64,000 nt of DNA, from contig JAAEAF010001540.1 of NCBI GenBank assembly GCA_011037195.1, forward strand, positions 1 through 64,000, in the 5' to 3' direction. A program made the translations under genes and the position numbers. Below, in pieces: positions 21,488 through 30,010 of this stretch (positions are counted from its first letter, which is position 1; each line of letters begins with the position of its first letter). Source of the stretch: Triatoma infestans (lineage: Eukaryota; Arthropoda; Insecta; Hemiptera; Reduviidae). The notes beneath the pieces were generated by a model that was given only the letters and a program-made list of their open reading frames with translations, searched no databases and was not told the DNA's origin.

Positions 21488-23440
21488 TTAACCCCTACAC
21501 TGATGGGCAGCTGGCTCCCGGGTACCTCTTGCCAGGTACGCTCTCTCGCGAGCATCAAGCTGGTGGATCTCGATAGGCTCCCTCCCCTGGCTGCTCTCCG
21601 GTTGGCTAGGATCTTCCGCCGCTGCAGGGCGACTCTTTCCTCGCTGGGTATACTTCCACCAGGCAAGAGCTACGCCGGCGACCAATAGTAGCAATAGTCC
21701 AGCACCTCCCAGAAGGCTCACCGTCCAGCTGTCTTGCTGAGACCATGACTCCGCCTGCCGTATACGCTGTTGAAGTACCTCTAGAGGCACCTCCATGGCG
21801 TCGAAATTTCCCAGCTTGCTGTCTCCCCCCAAGGTGAGGGCATCCACTATTTGATTTATTGCCGCTTTAGGGTCAGGTATCAACCTGCCCACTCGTATCA
21901 GAGGGCCCCGCGGAGTCCACACGGCTATCCGCTTTTCGATATTTACACTCAGGCGTTCCTGATTGTTAGACAATAGCATACTCCTCTCAGCCAGGAGGGT
22001 GCAGCCCTTGGACGCTGCAACTTGTCCTACTCCACTTATGGTCCTCTCGGTTACTTGCATCCCAGCAGGCTCTGAGCATTGGGAAATGAGTTTAGTGGGT
22101 TTCGCCAAGCTAAAGATCCAGGATGCATTGCTGGCATCCCAATACCACACCGGTGCATGCGGTGTAGTCAGCACTGTAGGATGGCACTTTTCTAGCACGG
22201 TTGAGTGTTCTTCGTAAAAAAGGCTGCTTGTACAGGTTGCCTCATACCGCTGGGTCAGCGGAAAACGAATCGGACACACCCAGAGGGCACCTTCTCGGCA
22301 ATCTCTTAGCTGGTCCTGTCCGACTTCTGCGTAGTACTCTCTGTCCCGGCTAACTAGAAGATATTCGGCCGCCGGTTGGATGACCACAAACAAGCCGGTG
22401 GCTTGGTCCTGGACCGGTAGCGGTCGAACTTGATATAACTCCATTTGTCGTCTACGACTCGCCAGCGGAAATCTCAACATCCCTCGGATGAGTTCAGCAG
22501 TGGAAACGGCATGGGCTTCGGCCAGTGCATAATAGATGTGCATGTCCGCTGGGCCAACTCCTGAAAGCAACTCCACATCATCTGGCAAAGCATCCCTAGC
22601 CTTACGCAAAATATTTCCCAATTCTACTGGCGAGATCAAGGAGGACCCAACTTTTCCCGAGGCCAAGGCAATTAAGTCTCTATGAAGATTTTGGAGGTCC
22701 AATATGGCTTTCAAAGCAGTAAGTTCTAAGTGACGTAAGGTAGTGGAGATGTTTAAGGATAGGTGTACAAGGCTATCTAGGGCAGAGTACTGTGTTTCCA
22801 GTCGTTCTAATGTTCGTCTCCTATCTTCTACTTTTTGGTAGATTTTCCCCACGAGTTCATTCAATCGTTGATTGGTTGTTTCCATCTGTCGCCCTAATCG
22901 TCGCGTCACCGAGAGGTGGGCCTCTTCGACGTGCAAAACCTCCGCGCTAATTCCCTCTAGTCTCGTCAGCCTGGTCTGAATGTTTTCTAAGTCCTCCGAA
23001 TCGGGCGTACCAAACAATACCTTCAGCACCTTTCCCCCGGCATTTATGAGGCCCCGTTTACTGCGGGCATGTGGTAGCATCCCCATTAGGGCGGCACTGA
23101 CTTCAGTCATTTCATTTTCTAGTTCCAGAATACGATCTACTTCCTCCAACCCGCTCTTCCATTCCGGCGTTTGGTGGACTGCCTCCTTTAGCTCCTGCTT
23201 GACTCGTAGTGTCACCCGGCGCAACTCAGAAATGGACCGGTCCATACAGGTAATATTTAGTTCCACCACCACCTGCCAATAGTCGCCCGAGAGTAATACT
23301 TCCGTCTTGGGTAGGAATACCATTCCCTGCCTCCAATGAGCCGCAAGCACGCTCCCTGAAACAGTGTGACTGTTAGGAATGTGGTTTTGTCTGGTGTTAA
23401 CCCCCTCTCCATTCACAGCTTCCCGTTCATCTGATTTCAT
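21488..23440 (-). CDS. env: Env, F-like fusion glycoprotein of the gypsy element
   Basis: A 650-codon frame. RSKR at residues 126-129 is a furin-type cleavage site, followed at once by GLINAGGKVLKVLFGT (130-145), the fusion-peptide signature shared by errantivirus Env and baculovirus F proteins. A long helical region follows (about 150-260), then Cys-rich segments (380-480), a hydrophobic anchor at about 573-595 (LLGGAGLLLLLVAGVALAWW) and a ~55-residue tail. Possible N-glycosylation sites are N62, N230 and N438. Its family mediates membrane fusion at the cell surface or in endosomes. No signal peptide is visible: the first 40 residues are polar, and a stop codon lies immediately before the Met. 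A good 3' splice site at 23356 suggests the leader comes from an upstream exon, so the true N-terminus probably differs from this Met. The frame starts 15 bases after pol ends. Confidence 0.92.
   Translation of the reverse strand: MKSDEREAVNGEGVNTRQNHIPNSHTVSGSVLAAHWRQGMVFLPKTEVLLSGDYWQVVVELNITCMDRSISELRRVTLRVKQELKEAVHQTPEWKSGLEEVDRILELENEMTEVSAALMGMLPHARSKRGLINAGGKVLKVLFGTPDSEDLENIQTRLTRLEGISAEVLHVEEAHLSVTRRLGRQMETTNQRLNELVGKIYQKVEDRRRTLERLETQYSALDSLVHLSLNISTTLRHLELTALKAILDLQNLHRDLIALASGKVGSSLISPVELGNILRKARDALPDDVELLSGVGPADMHIYYALAEAHAVSTAELIRGMLRFPLASRRRQMELYQVRPLPVQDQATGLFVVIQPAAEYLLVSRDREYYAEVGQDQLRDCREGALWVCPIRFPLTQRYEATCTSSLFYEEHSTVLEKCHPTVLTTPHAPVWYWDASNASWIFSLAKPTKLISQCSEPAGMQVTERTISGVGQVAASKGCTLLAERSMLLSNNQERLSVNIEKRIAVWTPRGPLIRVGRLIPDPKAAINQIVDALTLGGDSKLGNFDAMEVPLEVLQQRIRQAESWSQQDSWTVSLLGGAGLLLLLVAGVALAWWKYTQRGKSRPAAAEDPSQPESSQGREPIEIHQLDARERAYLARGTREPAAHQCRG
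23356..23377 (-). promoter_or_regulatory. Candidate 3' splice site for env mRNA
   Basis: On the minus strand, CCTAAC (a branch-point match) at 23377-23372 is followed 17 bases later by CTGTTTCAG, ending at 23356. Splicing here would remove the polar N-terminal ~28 codons and join the ectodomain to an upstream exon. The matching donor was not identified. Confidence 0.5.
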
Positions 23441-23454
23441 TTAGTAGGGCAGGA

Positions 23455-26400
23455 TCACGTACTGGGACAACCGCCTTCCCTCCGCCCGGTTAGTTCCGGA
23501 GATTCGGCTCTTTGCACAGGGGGGTTCGGCTCACCCACTGTTACTCGTCGCGGTCTCGGGCGCAGAACCATAGGGTGCTGACGTGGTTCTATCGCGACGG
23601 GGGTACCTGGTGCCCAGGTTGGGTCTTTGGGGTTGTCGACAAATGGGGGAGACTCTTCCCTATAAAAACTGATGGTCTCCTCTTTTTCCCCAACAGCATT
23701 ACGATCCTCCCTATCGCCTACGGCTACTTCCGAGCTCCCGCTCGTCGGCTGTTGGTCGACGTTCCTAGCAGGGGTTTCGGGGCGTCTCCTGGGCATTGGG
23801 GAGGTCCGTTCGTCGTCTACCCACGAAGGCCACCAATAGTGGTCCTCTTCCAATAGTGCCTCCTGATTTCCGTAAGAGGGCAACTGCTGGTCTCCCCCTT
23901 CCTCTTCTTCTTGGGTTCCGGGATTTTCCTTTCCAGACGCGGGCTTTAAGCGGTTTACATGCACCGTGACCAGCTCTCCTCGACCCTTTTCGATGACGTA
24001 ATTTACAGGGGGATGAACCTGTCTGCCTATATATGGCCCTGACCAGGGGCGATGAAATTTCTTAGAATGACCGGCAGGGACCATAGGGGTGTACAGATAG
24101 ACACGATCCCCCACAATGAATTTTCGCATTACTTTCCCCTTGTCGTGCACCTGGGTTCTTTTTTCACGGCTCGACGCAGCTCGGCGAAAAGCCTCCTTCT
24201 GTGACTCCCGTATCCTCTCCCTCAACTTCTGGAGATTATATTCTACCTCCGAAACCGGATGCCATGCTTGGAGCTCTTCCTCCGCGGGAAGTGATAGCTC
24301 TCTACCATAAATAAGGTAGTTGGGCGTGAACCCGGTGGACGAATGCGCAGTGGACCTGTACGCCGCAACAACATAGGGCAGCCACCTATCCCAATCTCTT
24401 CCATCCCTCTGCACGAAGTGCGACATCGAGTCCATTAGAGTTCGGTGTAGACGCTCCACCATACCGTTGCACTCCGGATGATAGGCGGTGGTTTGTAATT
24501 TTTGTATACCCAAAAATCGACACACGGATTTAAAAAGATCTGAAACAAAGTTTCGCCCTTGATCGGTTAATAATCTATTTGGGGTACCATACCTCAGGAT
24601 GATCGATTCCACCAATGCTCGCGCCGTCGCCTCCGCAGTGATTTCCTTTAATGGGATGGCTTCCGCAAACCTGCTGAGATGGTCAATAAAGGTGAGGATG
24701 TACTTATACCCATCGGAGGTAGAGGGTAAAGGCCCCACAATATCCATGGAGACTTGTTCAAACGGGCGCTGGGCCTGATATGGCTCGCCCAACGGGACTC
24801 GGAGATTGGCCGGGGTCTTTCTTTCCAAACACGATGTGCACTGTCTGACGTACTCCACTGCGTCCTGACGCAGGCTGGGCCAATAGAAATGGCCTTGCAG
24901 TCGGGCAATAGTTCGCTCGGCCCCAGGATGCCCCGCCCACACGGCGTCGTGCCCATGTTGCAACACAGCCGCCCTCAGTGCGGCTGGCACTATCACTCTC
25001 TTACCCATGGGTTTGGTGTTCCAGAACATGACCCCGTCGGGGTCCAGGTGCAACTCAGGTGGAGGTTTGCGCCTCAACTCTTGGCACCACGGATCGTCCA
25101 CCTGTTCCCTCGCCACTGTCAGCCGATCCGGTAAGGGTTGGCGCGGGGTCGCCGGAAGTTGGTCTCTACTCTCAGGCTCCTCCGGTGTCGGGTTAGCCGG
25201 TTCAGTAACCAGAGCCACACCGCGACTGAGGGCATCGGCATTCGTGTGTCTTCGGCCTGGCTTATGTTCTACATCGTACTCGAACTCAGCTAGCCGCAAG
25301 GCCCAACGGGTCAATCGTGAGGATGGATCCTGCATGCTGAGCATCCAACGTAGGGAATTGTGATCGGTTACCAGCTTGAATCTCCGCCCCAGTAAATAGC
25401 ACCGAAAGAGTTTGGTCGCCCAAACCACTGCTAAAAGTTCTCTCTCCGTAGTGGCGTAGTTCCGCTCGGCCTGATTTAGTTGCCGACTTGCGAAGGCGAT
25501 GGGGCGTTCGGACCCGTTTCTCATCTGGGAAAGCACCGCTCCTAAGGCTGTTCCCGACGCGTCGGTGGCTAGGATGAAGGGTTCACTGAAATCGGGGTAA
25601 GCCAGGACGGAGCTAGAGCAGAGTTCACCCTTCAACTGCTCAAACGCTCGCTGCTGCGCCGGCCCCCAATCGTATTGCAGCCCTTTTCGTACCAATCTTG
25701 TTAAGGGGCTAGCGATCTCGGCAAAGGATGGGATGAACCGGCGGTAGTACCCGGCGAGTCCTAAGAATCCCCGGAGTTCCCTAACATTCGATGGAACCGG
25801 GTACTCCCGAATTGCCCTGATCTTTTCTGGGTCGGTTTTTACGCCTTCACCGGTGACTATATGTCCTAAATACCGCACCTCACTCTGGGCGAACCGGCAC
25901 TTTTCCAGCCGCACCTTTAGGTTGGCTTCTGCTAGCAGTGAGAGGACGTGGTCTAGTCTTAGGCAGTGTTCTTCCGCTGTAGCCCCAAACACGATGACAT
26001 CATCTAGATATACTAAGCACTCAGTGCCCTTGATCTTTGCGAGGAGTTGATCCATGAGTCTCTGAAAGGTCGCAGGGGCGTTAACCAAGCCAAAGGCCAA
26101 CCTCTTATACTCGTAATGTCCGCCTTCCGTTGTAAACGCGGTTTTCTCCTGATCCTCCGGCGCAATGGGGACTTGGTGGTACCCGCTGGCCAAATCTAGG
26201 GTGGTGAAAAATTTACAGGGGCCTAGGTTCTCCAGAGTCTCCGTGATCAAGGGGAGTGGGTATGAATCCGTCTTGGTTACGGCATTCAGACCCCGAAAAT
26301 CGGTGCAAAAACGCCACTTCCGTTCACTTCCTTCGCATTTCTTCGGCACGAGCACTACAGGGGCTTGCCATGGGCTCGTGGAAGGTTTGATAACTCCCTG

Positions 26401-27639
26401 CTCTAGCATATCTTTGATGTGGTTTGCTATCACTTCCTTGTGGCAATGTGGGACTCTGTAAGGACGCTTGACTACCGGCCTAGCGTCGCCGGTCTCAATG
26501 CGGTGGCGAACAGGCAATGAGCAACCCTTTCCGTCCGGCTCCTCAAACACCGAGCTATGTTTGGCCAGAACCTCCCATATCATTCGCTGGTGGTTTTGAT
26601 CAAGGTGTTGCAATTTGGCTTCCACCTCAGGCGGGAGCAGCTTCCCGCTTGATGTGTTCATGGTCTCCCTGGCTCTCACAATTGGTGTCCCCTCTTCTAC
26701 GCTCGCAGCCTTAGCTAACTCCTGCCCGCGATCAATATGGATAGTAGCCGCCGTGAGATTGACCACCCTAACCCAAGTGCTCGAGCCATCGACGAGGTTT
26801 ACGCTACGCGCTACCCGTAGCCCCGGTTGTGGCTGCACACTTGGTTCCACAAGAAGTTCCCCTGTACACCCGGAATCCACTCTGGCGGTGATAATACTCT
26901 CGCTATAGGCTGGAACGTCCCATTTGGTATCAGCCTTGATGAGATAACTTTTCTGTCTGGGAACTACTACACCCTCTTGGATAGTGTTACTCTCTTTCCT
27001 CTCCCTATTATGTACATGCGCCCCTTCCGGCCGGGGTTTTCCTTGAGGGTTCTTCATCTTCTCTGACCGCTCGACCTGGCGGTTAATTCTTTCTCTGTCC
27101 CCAGGCGTTGTGATGGAACATTGGGTGTGGTCTGGTGTGGTTTCATTCTCTCCCACAAAACGCACGTGTAATTCCGGATCTACAGTTAGGGATCGTTTCC
27201 GGGTATTGACAACTACCCCAAGCTTCTCCAAAAGATCCCAGCCAATAAGGCCGTCCATATTACTGGCTACCCCCGCAATCAGAAAGGGGTGCGTGACCTG
27301 CAGGCTCCCCAATTTGCAGGTAATGACTTGCTCTCCAGTGACCTCCATCAAGGTGCCAGTGACCCCACGAGGTTTTATTTCTGATGTTTGAATGGGAATC
27401 CCTGGGACAGGGCGCCGCAAAATGGATACCTCCGCGCCGGTGTCTACCAGTAGCTCCCGCCGACCATCGGGCAATTCTACGGTTATCGATAAGCCCTTTG
27501 GTCTGGATTTGCTAACATGAGGAATTAGTATAGGGATTGAGGCCCCGTCTCCGTAACCTGTTCCGCCTCCGGGGCAAGGGCGAAACCCTCTGAGGTTGGG
27601 TGGTGTTTCTCTTGTTCGGGCGTTACGCCGCACTGACAT
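23455..27639 (-). CDS. pol: Pol polyprotein: protease, RT, RNase H, integrase
   Basis: A 1394-codon open frame. The aspartic protease has DTGA at residues 66-69 and GLIGWDLL near 130-137. RT carries LDLASGYHQV (Asp 482) and YLDD at 544-547. RNase H has ATDASG (Asp 693), TERELLA (about 732-737), VTDHNSL (Asp 759) and NADALSR (Asp 802). Integrase has an HHCC finger (H897, H904, C934, C937) and a D-D35-E core (Asp 966, Asp 1026, Glu 1062), then a GPY/F module at about 1199-1204. A Glu/Pro-rich tail of about 190 residues follows. The enzymes copy the RNA into DNA and integrate it. All catalytic residues I can check are present. Pol lies in the -1 frame relative to gag, and the Met at 27639 is not its likely start; entry is by frameshift at 27582-27588. 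Confidence 0.96.
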   Translation of the reverse strand: MSVRRNARTRETPPNLRGFRPCPGGGTGYGDGASIPILIPHVSKSRPKGLSITVELPDGRRELLVDTGAEVSILRRPVPGIPIQTSEIKPRGVTGTLMEVTGEQVITCKLGSLQVTHPFLIAGVASNMDGLIGWDLLEKLGVVVNTRKRSLTVDPELHVRFVGENETTPDHTQCSITTPGDRERINRQVERSEKMKNPQGKPRPEGAHVHNRERKESNTIQEGVVVPRQKSYLIKADTKWDVPAYSESIITARVDSGCTGELLVEPSVQPQPGLRVARSVNLVDGSSTWVRVVNLTAATIHIDRGQELAKAASVEEGTPIVRARETMNTSSGKLLPPEVEAKLQHLDQNHQRMIWEVLAKHSSVFEEPDGKGCSLPVRHRIETGDARPVVKRPYRVPHCHKEVIANHIKDMLEQGVIKPSTSPWQAPVVLVPKKCEGSERKWRFCTDFRGLNAVTKTDSYPLPLITETLENLGPCKFFTTLDLASGYHQVPIAPEDQEKTAFTTEGGHYEYKRLAFGLVNAPATFQRLMDQLLAKIKGTECLVYLDDVIVFGATAEEHCLRLDHVLSLLAEANLKVRLEKCRFAQSEVRYLGHIVTGEGVKTDPEKIRAIREYPVPSNVRELRGFLGLAGYYRRFIPSFAEIASPLTRLVRKGLQYDWGPAQQRAFEQLKGELCSSSVLAYPDFSEPFILATDASGTALGAVLSQMRNGSERPIAFASRQLNQAERNYATTERELLAVVWATKLFRCYLLGRRFKLVTDHNSLRWMLSMQDPSSRLTRWALRLAEFEYDVEHKPGRRHTNADALSRGVALVTEPANPTPEEPESRDQLPATPRQPLPDRLTVAREQVDDPWCQELRRKPPPELHLDPDGVMFWNTKPMGKRVIVPAALRAAVLQHGHDAVWAGHPGAERTIARLQGHFYWPSLRQDAVEYVRQCTSCLERKTPANLRVPLGEPYQAQRPFEQVSMDIVGPLPSTSDGYKYILTFIDHLSRFAEAIPLKEITAEATARALVESIILRYGTPNRLLTDQGRNFVSDLFKSVCRFLGIQKLQTTAYHPECNGMVERLHRTLMDSMSHFVQRDGRDWDRWLPYVVAAYRSTAHSSTGFTPNYLIYGRELSLPAEEELQAWHPVSEVEYNLQKLRERIRESQKEAFRRAASSREKRTQVHDKGKVMRKFIVGDRVYLYTPMVPAGHSKKFHRPWSGPYIGRQVHPPVNYVIEKGRGELVTVHVNRLKPASGKENPGTQEEEEGGDQQLPSYGNQEALLEEDHYWWPSWVDDERTSPMPRRRPETPARNVDQQPTSGSSEVAVGDREDRNAVGEKEETISFYREESPPFVDNPKDPTWAPGTPVAIEPRQHPMVLRPRPRRVTVGEPNPPVQRAESPELTGRREGGCPST

Positions 27640-28610
27640 ACCTTGGTTACCCTCACTCGCCTCGGACAGCCACGGGCAAAATGTTTGTTATCTCCACAGA
27701 CATAACATGCCCTATCGGTCTGGCTGGTATTGCCCCTTCCAAAAGACGAGGTCTGTCGAGCTGGCTCTCCGCGGTTCCGACACTCTCTGGCCAGGTGGCC
27801 TGTTTGCCGGCAACGGTAACATCTAGTTCGAGGGTTCGGTACTTCCTTTGATGGCTGGCCATTCAACTTCGGGTTCTCCATCGCAAATACCGCTGGTTGT
27901 GCCCTACCCGCTGGTTTGGGTCGCGCCTGTTCGATTCGGAGAGTGGCCCTCTCCACCGCCTCTCTCCAATCCTTAGGTGGAAAACACTTGAGGAGGTGCC
28001 CCGCCTCCCCGGATAACCCCTGAATAAACGCGGCCGTGAGTAGGCGTTCTAACGCTGGTCTAGATAAGGCGGCCTCTAGTGCCCTCTGCGGCTCTGGCCT
28101 ACTCTTCTCCCCTAACGCACGGCACCTTACCGCGAAGTCCTGCACTGATTCTCCCTCGCGCTGTTGGACCGTGTTCAGTGCCAACAGGTACTGTTCCGGG
28201 CTGGCTAGATCACGAAACCGTTCGACTAATATTTTTTTATAGTGTTCGAAAGACTTCCCTGGCAGATTTAATTCGGGATACGCCGCTAAGCAGGCGGCGG
28301 CAGGTCCCTTTACCTTCATACGACACACGAGTTTCTTATCCTGTTCCGACCATGAACTGCTGAGTGCCAGCATCTCTAAATTATGCAAAAAGTCATGGAC
28401 CGAGATGTTGGGGTCATCCCCACTCCATGTCTGTAGTAACTGTGAAGCACTAAGGTCCTTTCGCGTCCCATTTCCCGGCGGTTCAGACTGCCTGAGCCGC
28501 TGCAGTTCCTCCTCTAACTGCGCCTTTTCTCGCACCTGCTGGTCTTTGAACTCCTTCAGTTCCTGATTCGCGACTCGTAGAGCCTCCAACTCCTCTACAA
28601 TTGCATCCAT
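27525..28610 (-). CDS. gag: Gag structural polyprotein
   Basis: A 361-codon frame encoding the particle protein. Residues 1-42 are charged heptads likely to form a coiled coil. Residues about 60-235 look like the helical capsid of Ty3/gypsy Gag (HDFLHNLEM, AACLAAYPEL, GESVQDFAVRCRALGE, AFIQGLSG). The nucleocapsid part has two CCHC zinc knuckles, at 264-277 (CYRCRQTGHLAREC) and 302-315 (CYVCGDNKHFARGC), which bind the genomic RNA. The last ~38 codons overlap pol. The start is the first in-frame Met after the ~400-base leader and is reasonable because the coiled coil begins there. No break was seen. Confidence 0.95.
   Translation of the reverse strand: MDAIVEELEALRVANQELKEFKDQQVREKAQLEEELQRLRQSEPPGNGTRKDLSASQLLQTWSGDDPNISVHDFLHNLEMLALSSSWSEQDKKLVCRMKVKGPAAACLAAYPELNLPGKSFEHYKKILVERFRDLASPEQYLLALNTVQQREGESVQDFAVRCRALGEKSRPEPQRALEAALSRPALERLLTAAFIQGLSGEAGHLLKCFPPKDWREAVERATLRIEQARPKPAGRAQPAVFAMENPKLNGQPSKEVPNPRTRCYRCRQTGHLARECRNRGEPARQTSSFGRGNTSQTDRACYVCGDNKHFARGCPRRVRVTKVCQCGVTPEQEKHHPTSEGFALAPEAEQVTETGPQSLY
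27542..27588 (-). promoter_or_regulatory. Programmed -1 frameshift signal (gag to pol)
   Basis: The heptamer GGGTTTC at 27588-27582 fits X XXY YYZ in the gag frame (G GGT TTC). After a 6-base spacer, GCCCCG (27575-27570) pairs with CGGGGC (27547-27542) to form a 6-bp GC stem. Slippage by -1 enters the pol frame upstream of the protease. Both the position inside the overlap and the direction of the shift match what the two frames require. Confidence 0.85.
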
Positions 28611-29014
28611 GACCTCCGGCCGTATATTATTTTTTGTTAGTACAACCTGTCTAGTGGTAGCGTACTGCTATGGTCTTAGTACTACTGGCCGGGAAATACT
28701 CTTTCCAACAAGGTGTCACACCCCTAGGTGATTTCCCAGTCTCCCTACCACAGGGCTCCTTCCCCAAATTTTTTTACAGTAAAAAAAAAAATTAAAAACC
28801 CCCAAAATAAATTTGAAATATTACCTCACTTCCGATTTGTACACTGTACACAATTTTGGTGGTCAAATCCCCGATTTCGGTCCCCTTCACGGAGAAAACG
28901 CTCGGCCCTCAATTGCTGTAATCAGCAGTCCCCCTACTAGCGGTCGTATTGTCTTAGTACCCCGCCTCTCCAGTGTAGTTGGTCCGCGTAATGAAGTAGT
29001 ACTTATTGCATACT
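28611..29014 (-). other. 5' leader of the gypsy element
   Basis: About 400 bases between the primer-binding site and the gag start. On the sense strand its only ATG, near 29010, is followed by a stop after one codon. A donor-like GAG/GTAATA lies near 28825-28820 but no leader-peptide frame precedes it. It probably holds the packaging signal. Confidence 0.6.
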
Positions 29015-29032
29015 ACCCCACACCTGACACCA
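29015..29032 (-). other. Primer-binding site, tRNA-Leu type
   Basis: One base inside the 5' LTR the minus strand reads TGGTGTCAGGTGTGGGGT. TGG plus TGTCAG is complementary to the 3' end of animal tRNA-Leu (CTGACA-CCA), and the following GTGGG also fits the T-arm region. The assignment is from memory of tRNA acceptor sequences. Confidence 0.7.
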
Positions 29033-29033
29033 G

Positions 29034-29618
29034 TGTAACGAGGCGGGCGTGTTGGGAGGGGATTGACGGGAACTCATATAGACAAGCCTTGGTTTCAGAA
29101 AATAATGTACTTATTGAATGAAAGTTGTCTGTACAAATTATACTTTTAATAATGAACCTTACAAAAATTTAGTACTATTAAAAAAAACTAATACCCTTTA
29201 AAAATTAATACTATTACCTTACAAGCTAATATCAAACTTAAGTTACAATTACTAATCAAATTCTAAGCCAAAATGTTAATACTAATCATCCTATGCCAAA
29301 ACAAACAAAACATAATAAATTCAATTATTAAATTCTCATGCCTTGCCAGAGTTACTATGGAGAAGCTGACTCACCTAACGCCCAAGCACACAGCCATAAG
29401 CCAGGTTTCATTCTTTGCACACAACCACAGACTGACTTCCTTCGAGTTGTTATTGTAATCTCATGACAATAGGAATTCACTCCAAAGAGGGGAGGATTCC
29501 CGAGTCAGCAATCTCTGTAACATCTCTGACACGGCCTTTGCTACTCTACATTTAATTCAAATCTATATTCTACACTTAATTACGTTCAAATATTGCGTTT
29601 TATATTTATTTGGTTACA
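29034..29618 (-). repeat. 5' LTR of the gypsy element
   Basis: This 585-bp LTR holds the promoter side of a minus-strand element. Its outer end (29618) begins TGTAACCAAATAAATATAAA on the sense strand. Confidence 0.96.
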
Positions 29619-29781
29619 CTATATTTAATGTTTGCTGGAAACCTCCAAAAAAATTTAACCAATTCTAATATAGATTTGTGTCCCCTGATATTTTCGATCT
29701 ATCTTGTAGTCATGCATTAGCTGTACATTAACCCTAGAGATTTAAGAGATTATTTCAATTTTTATTTTTAAGCTTATGTGA

Positions 29782-30010
29782 CATCTTCAGGATGCTTTTG
29801 TCAAACTTGCACAGAGCAAATTCAGTGTACACACTCATTTACATACTGAGTGTGAACACTTTACACATGAGTGTGTAAACTGTATTTGCTCTGTGCAAGT
29901 CTGGGTTATCGCACTGTCTGACAAACGCATCCTGAAGATGGGCGAACGCCCGAAACCGGTCGATGACCAAAAAATGAAGCAGTCTATCACGGAAAATGTC
30001 TGTCATGATT
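29782..30010. repeat. Foldback repeat with hammerhead-like motif at its right end
   Basis: CATCTTCAGGATGC at 29782-29795 returns as the reverse complement ending at 29940, and the arms also share TTGCACAGAGCAAAT and ACACACTCAT. The right arm runs into the best-preserved copy of the structured motif and then a tail ending near 30010. Related arm fragments lie near 13205 and 60361. Confidence 0.75.
29928..29965 (+). ncRNA. Hammerhead-like structured motif, copy 7 (best preserved)
   Basis: The order is CAUC (29928-29931), CUGAAGA (29932-29938), one extra U, hairpin GGGC-GAAC-GCCC (29940-29951), GAAAC (29952-29956), CG, GUC (29959-29961) and GAUG (29962-29965). CAUC and GAUG pair to close helix I. 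AC/GU would form a two-base-pair stem III around a 2-nt loop. The layout and conserved bases match a type I hammerhead apart from the extra U. Confidence 0.6.

Larger units (their letters stand above)
20814..29618 (-). mobile_element. Complete env-bearing Ty3/gypsy LTR retrotransposon
   Basis: An 8.8-kb element, read right to left: LTR, primer-binding site, gag, pol, env, polypurine tract, LTR. The LTRs begin TGT and end ACA. A 4-bp target duplication, CTAT, flanks the insertion at 20810-20813 and 29619-29622. By eye the LTRs differ by two substitutions, one 1-bp indel and one 7-bp indel, so the insertion is young. All three ORFs are open. The order protease, RT, RNase H, integrase places it in Ty3/gypsy, and an F-like env makes it a potential insect endogenous retrovirus. 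The two zinc knuckles in Gag are not typical of the classic Drosophila gypsy group, so an Osvaldo-like or other env lineage is possible. Confidence 0.97.

Noticed and set aside
24754..25363. Plus-strand ORFs of 118-126 codons
   Set aside because: They are antisense to pol, whose protease, RT and integrase motifs fix the coding strand. All plus-strand frames in 21400-28400 are treated as shadows.
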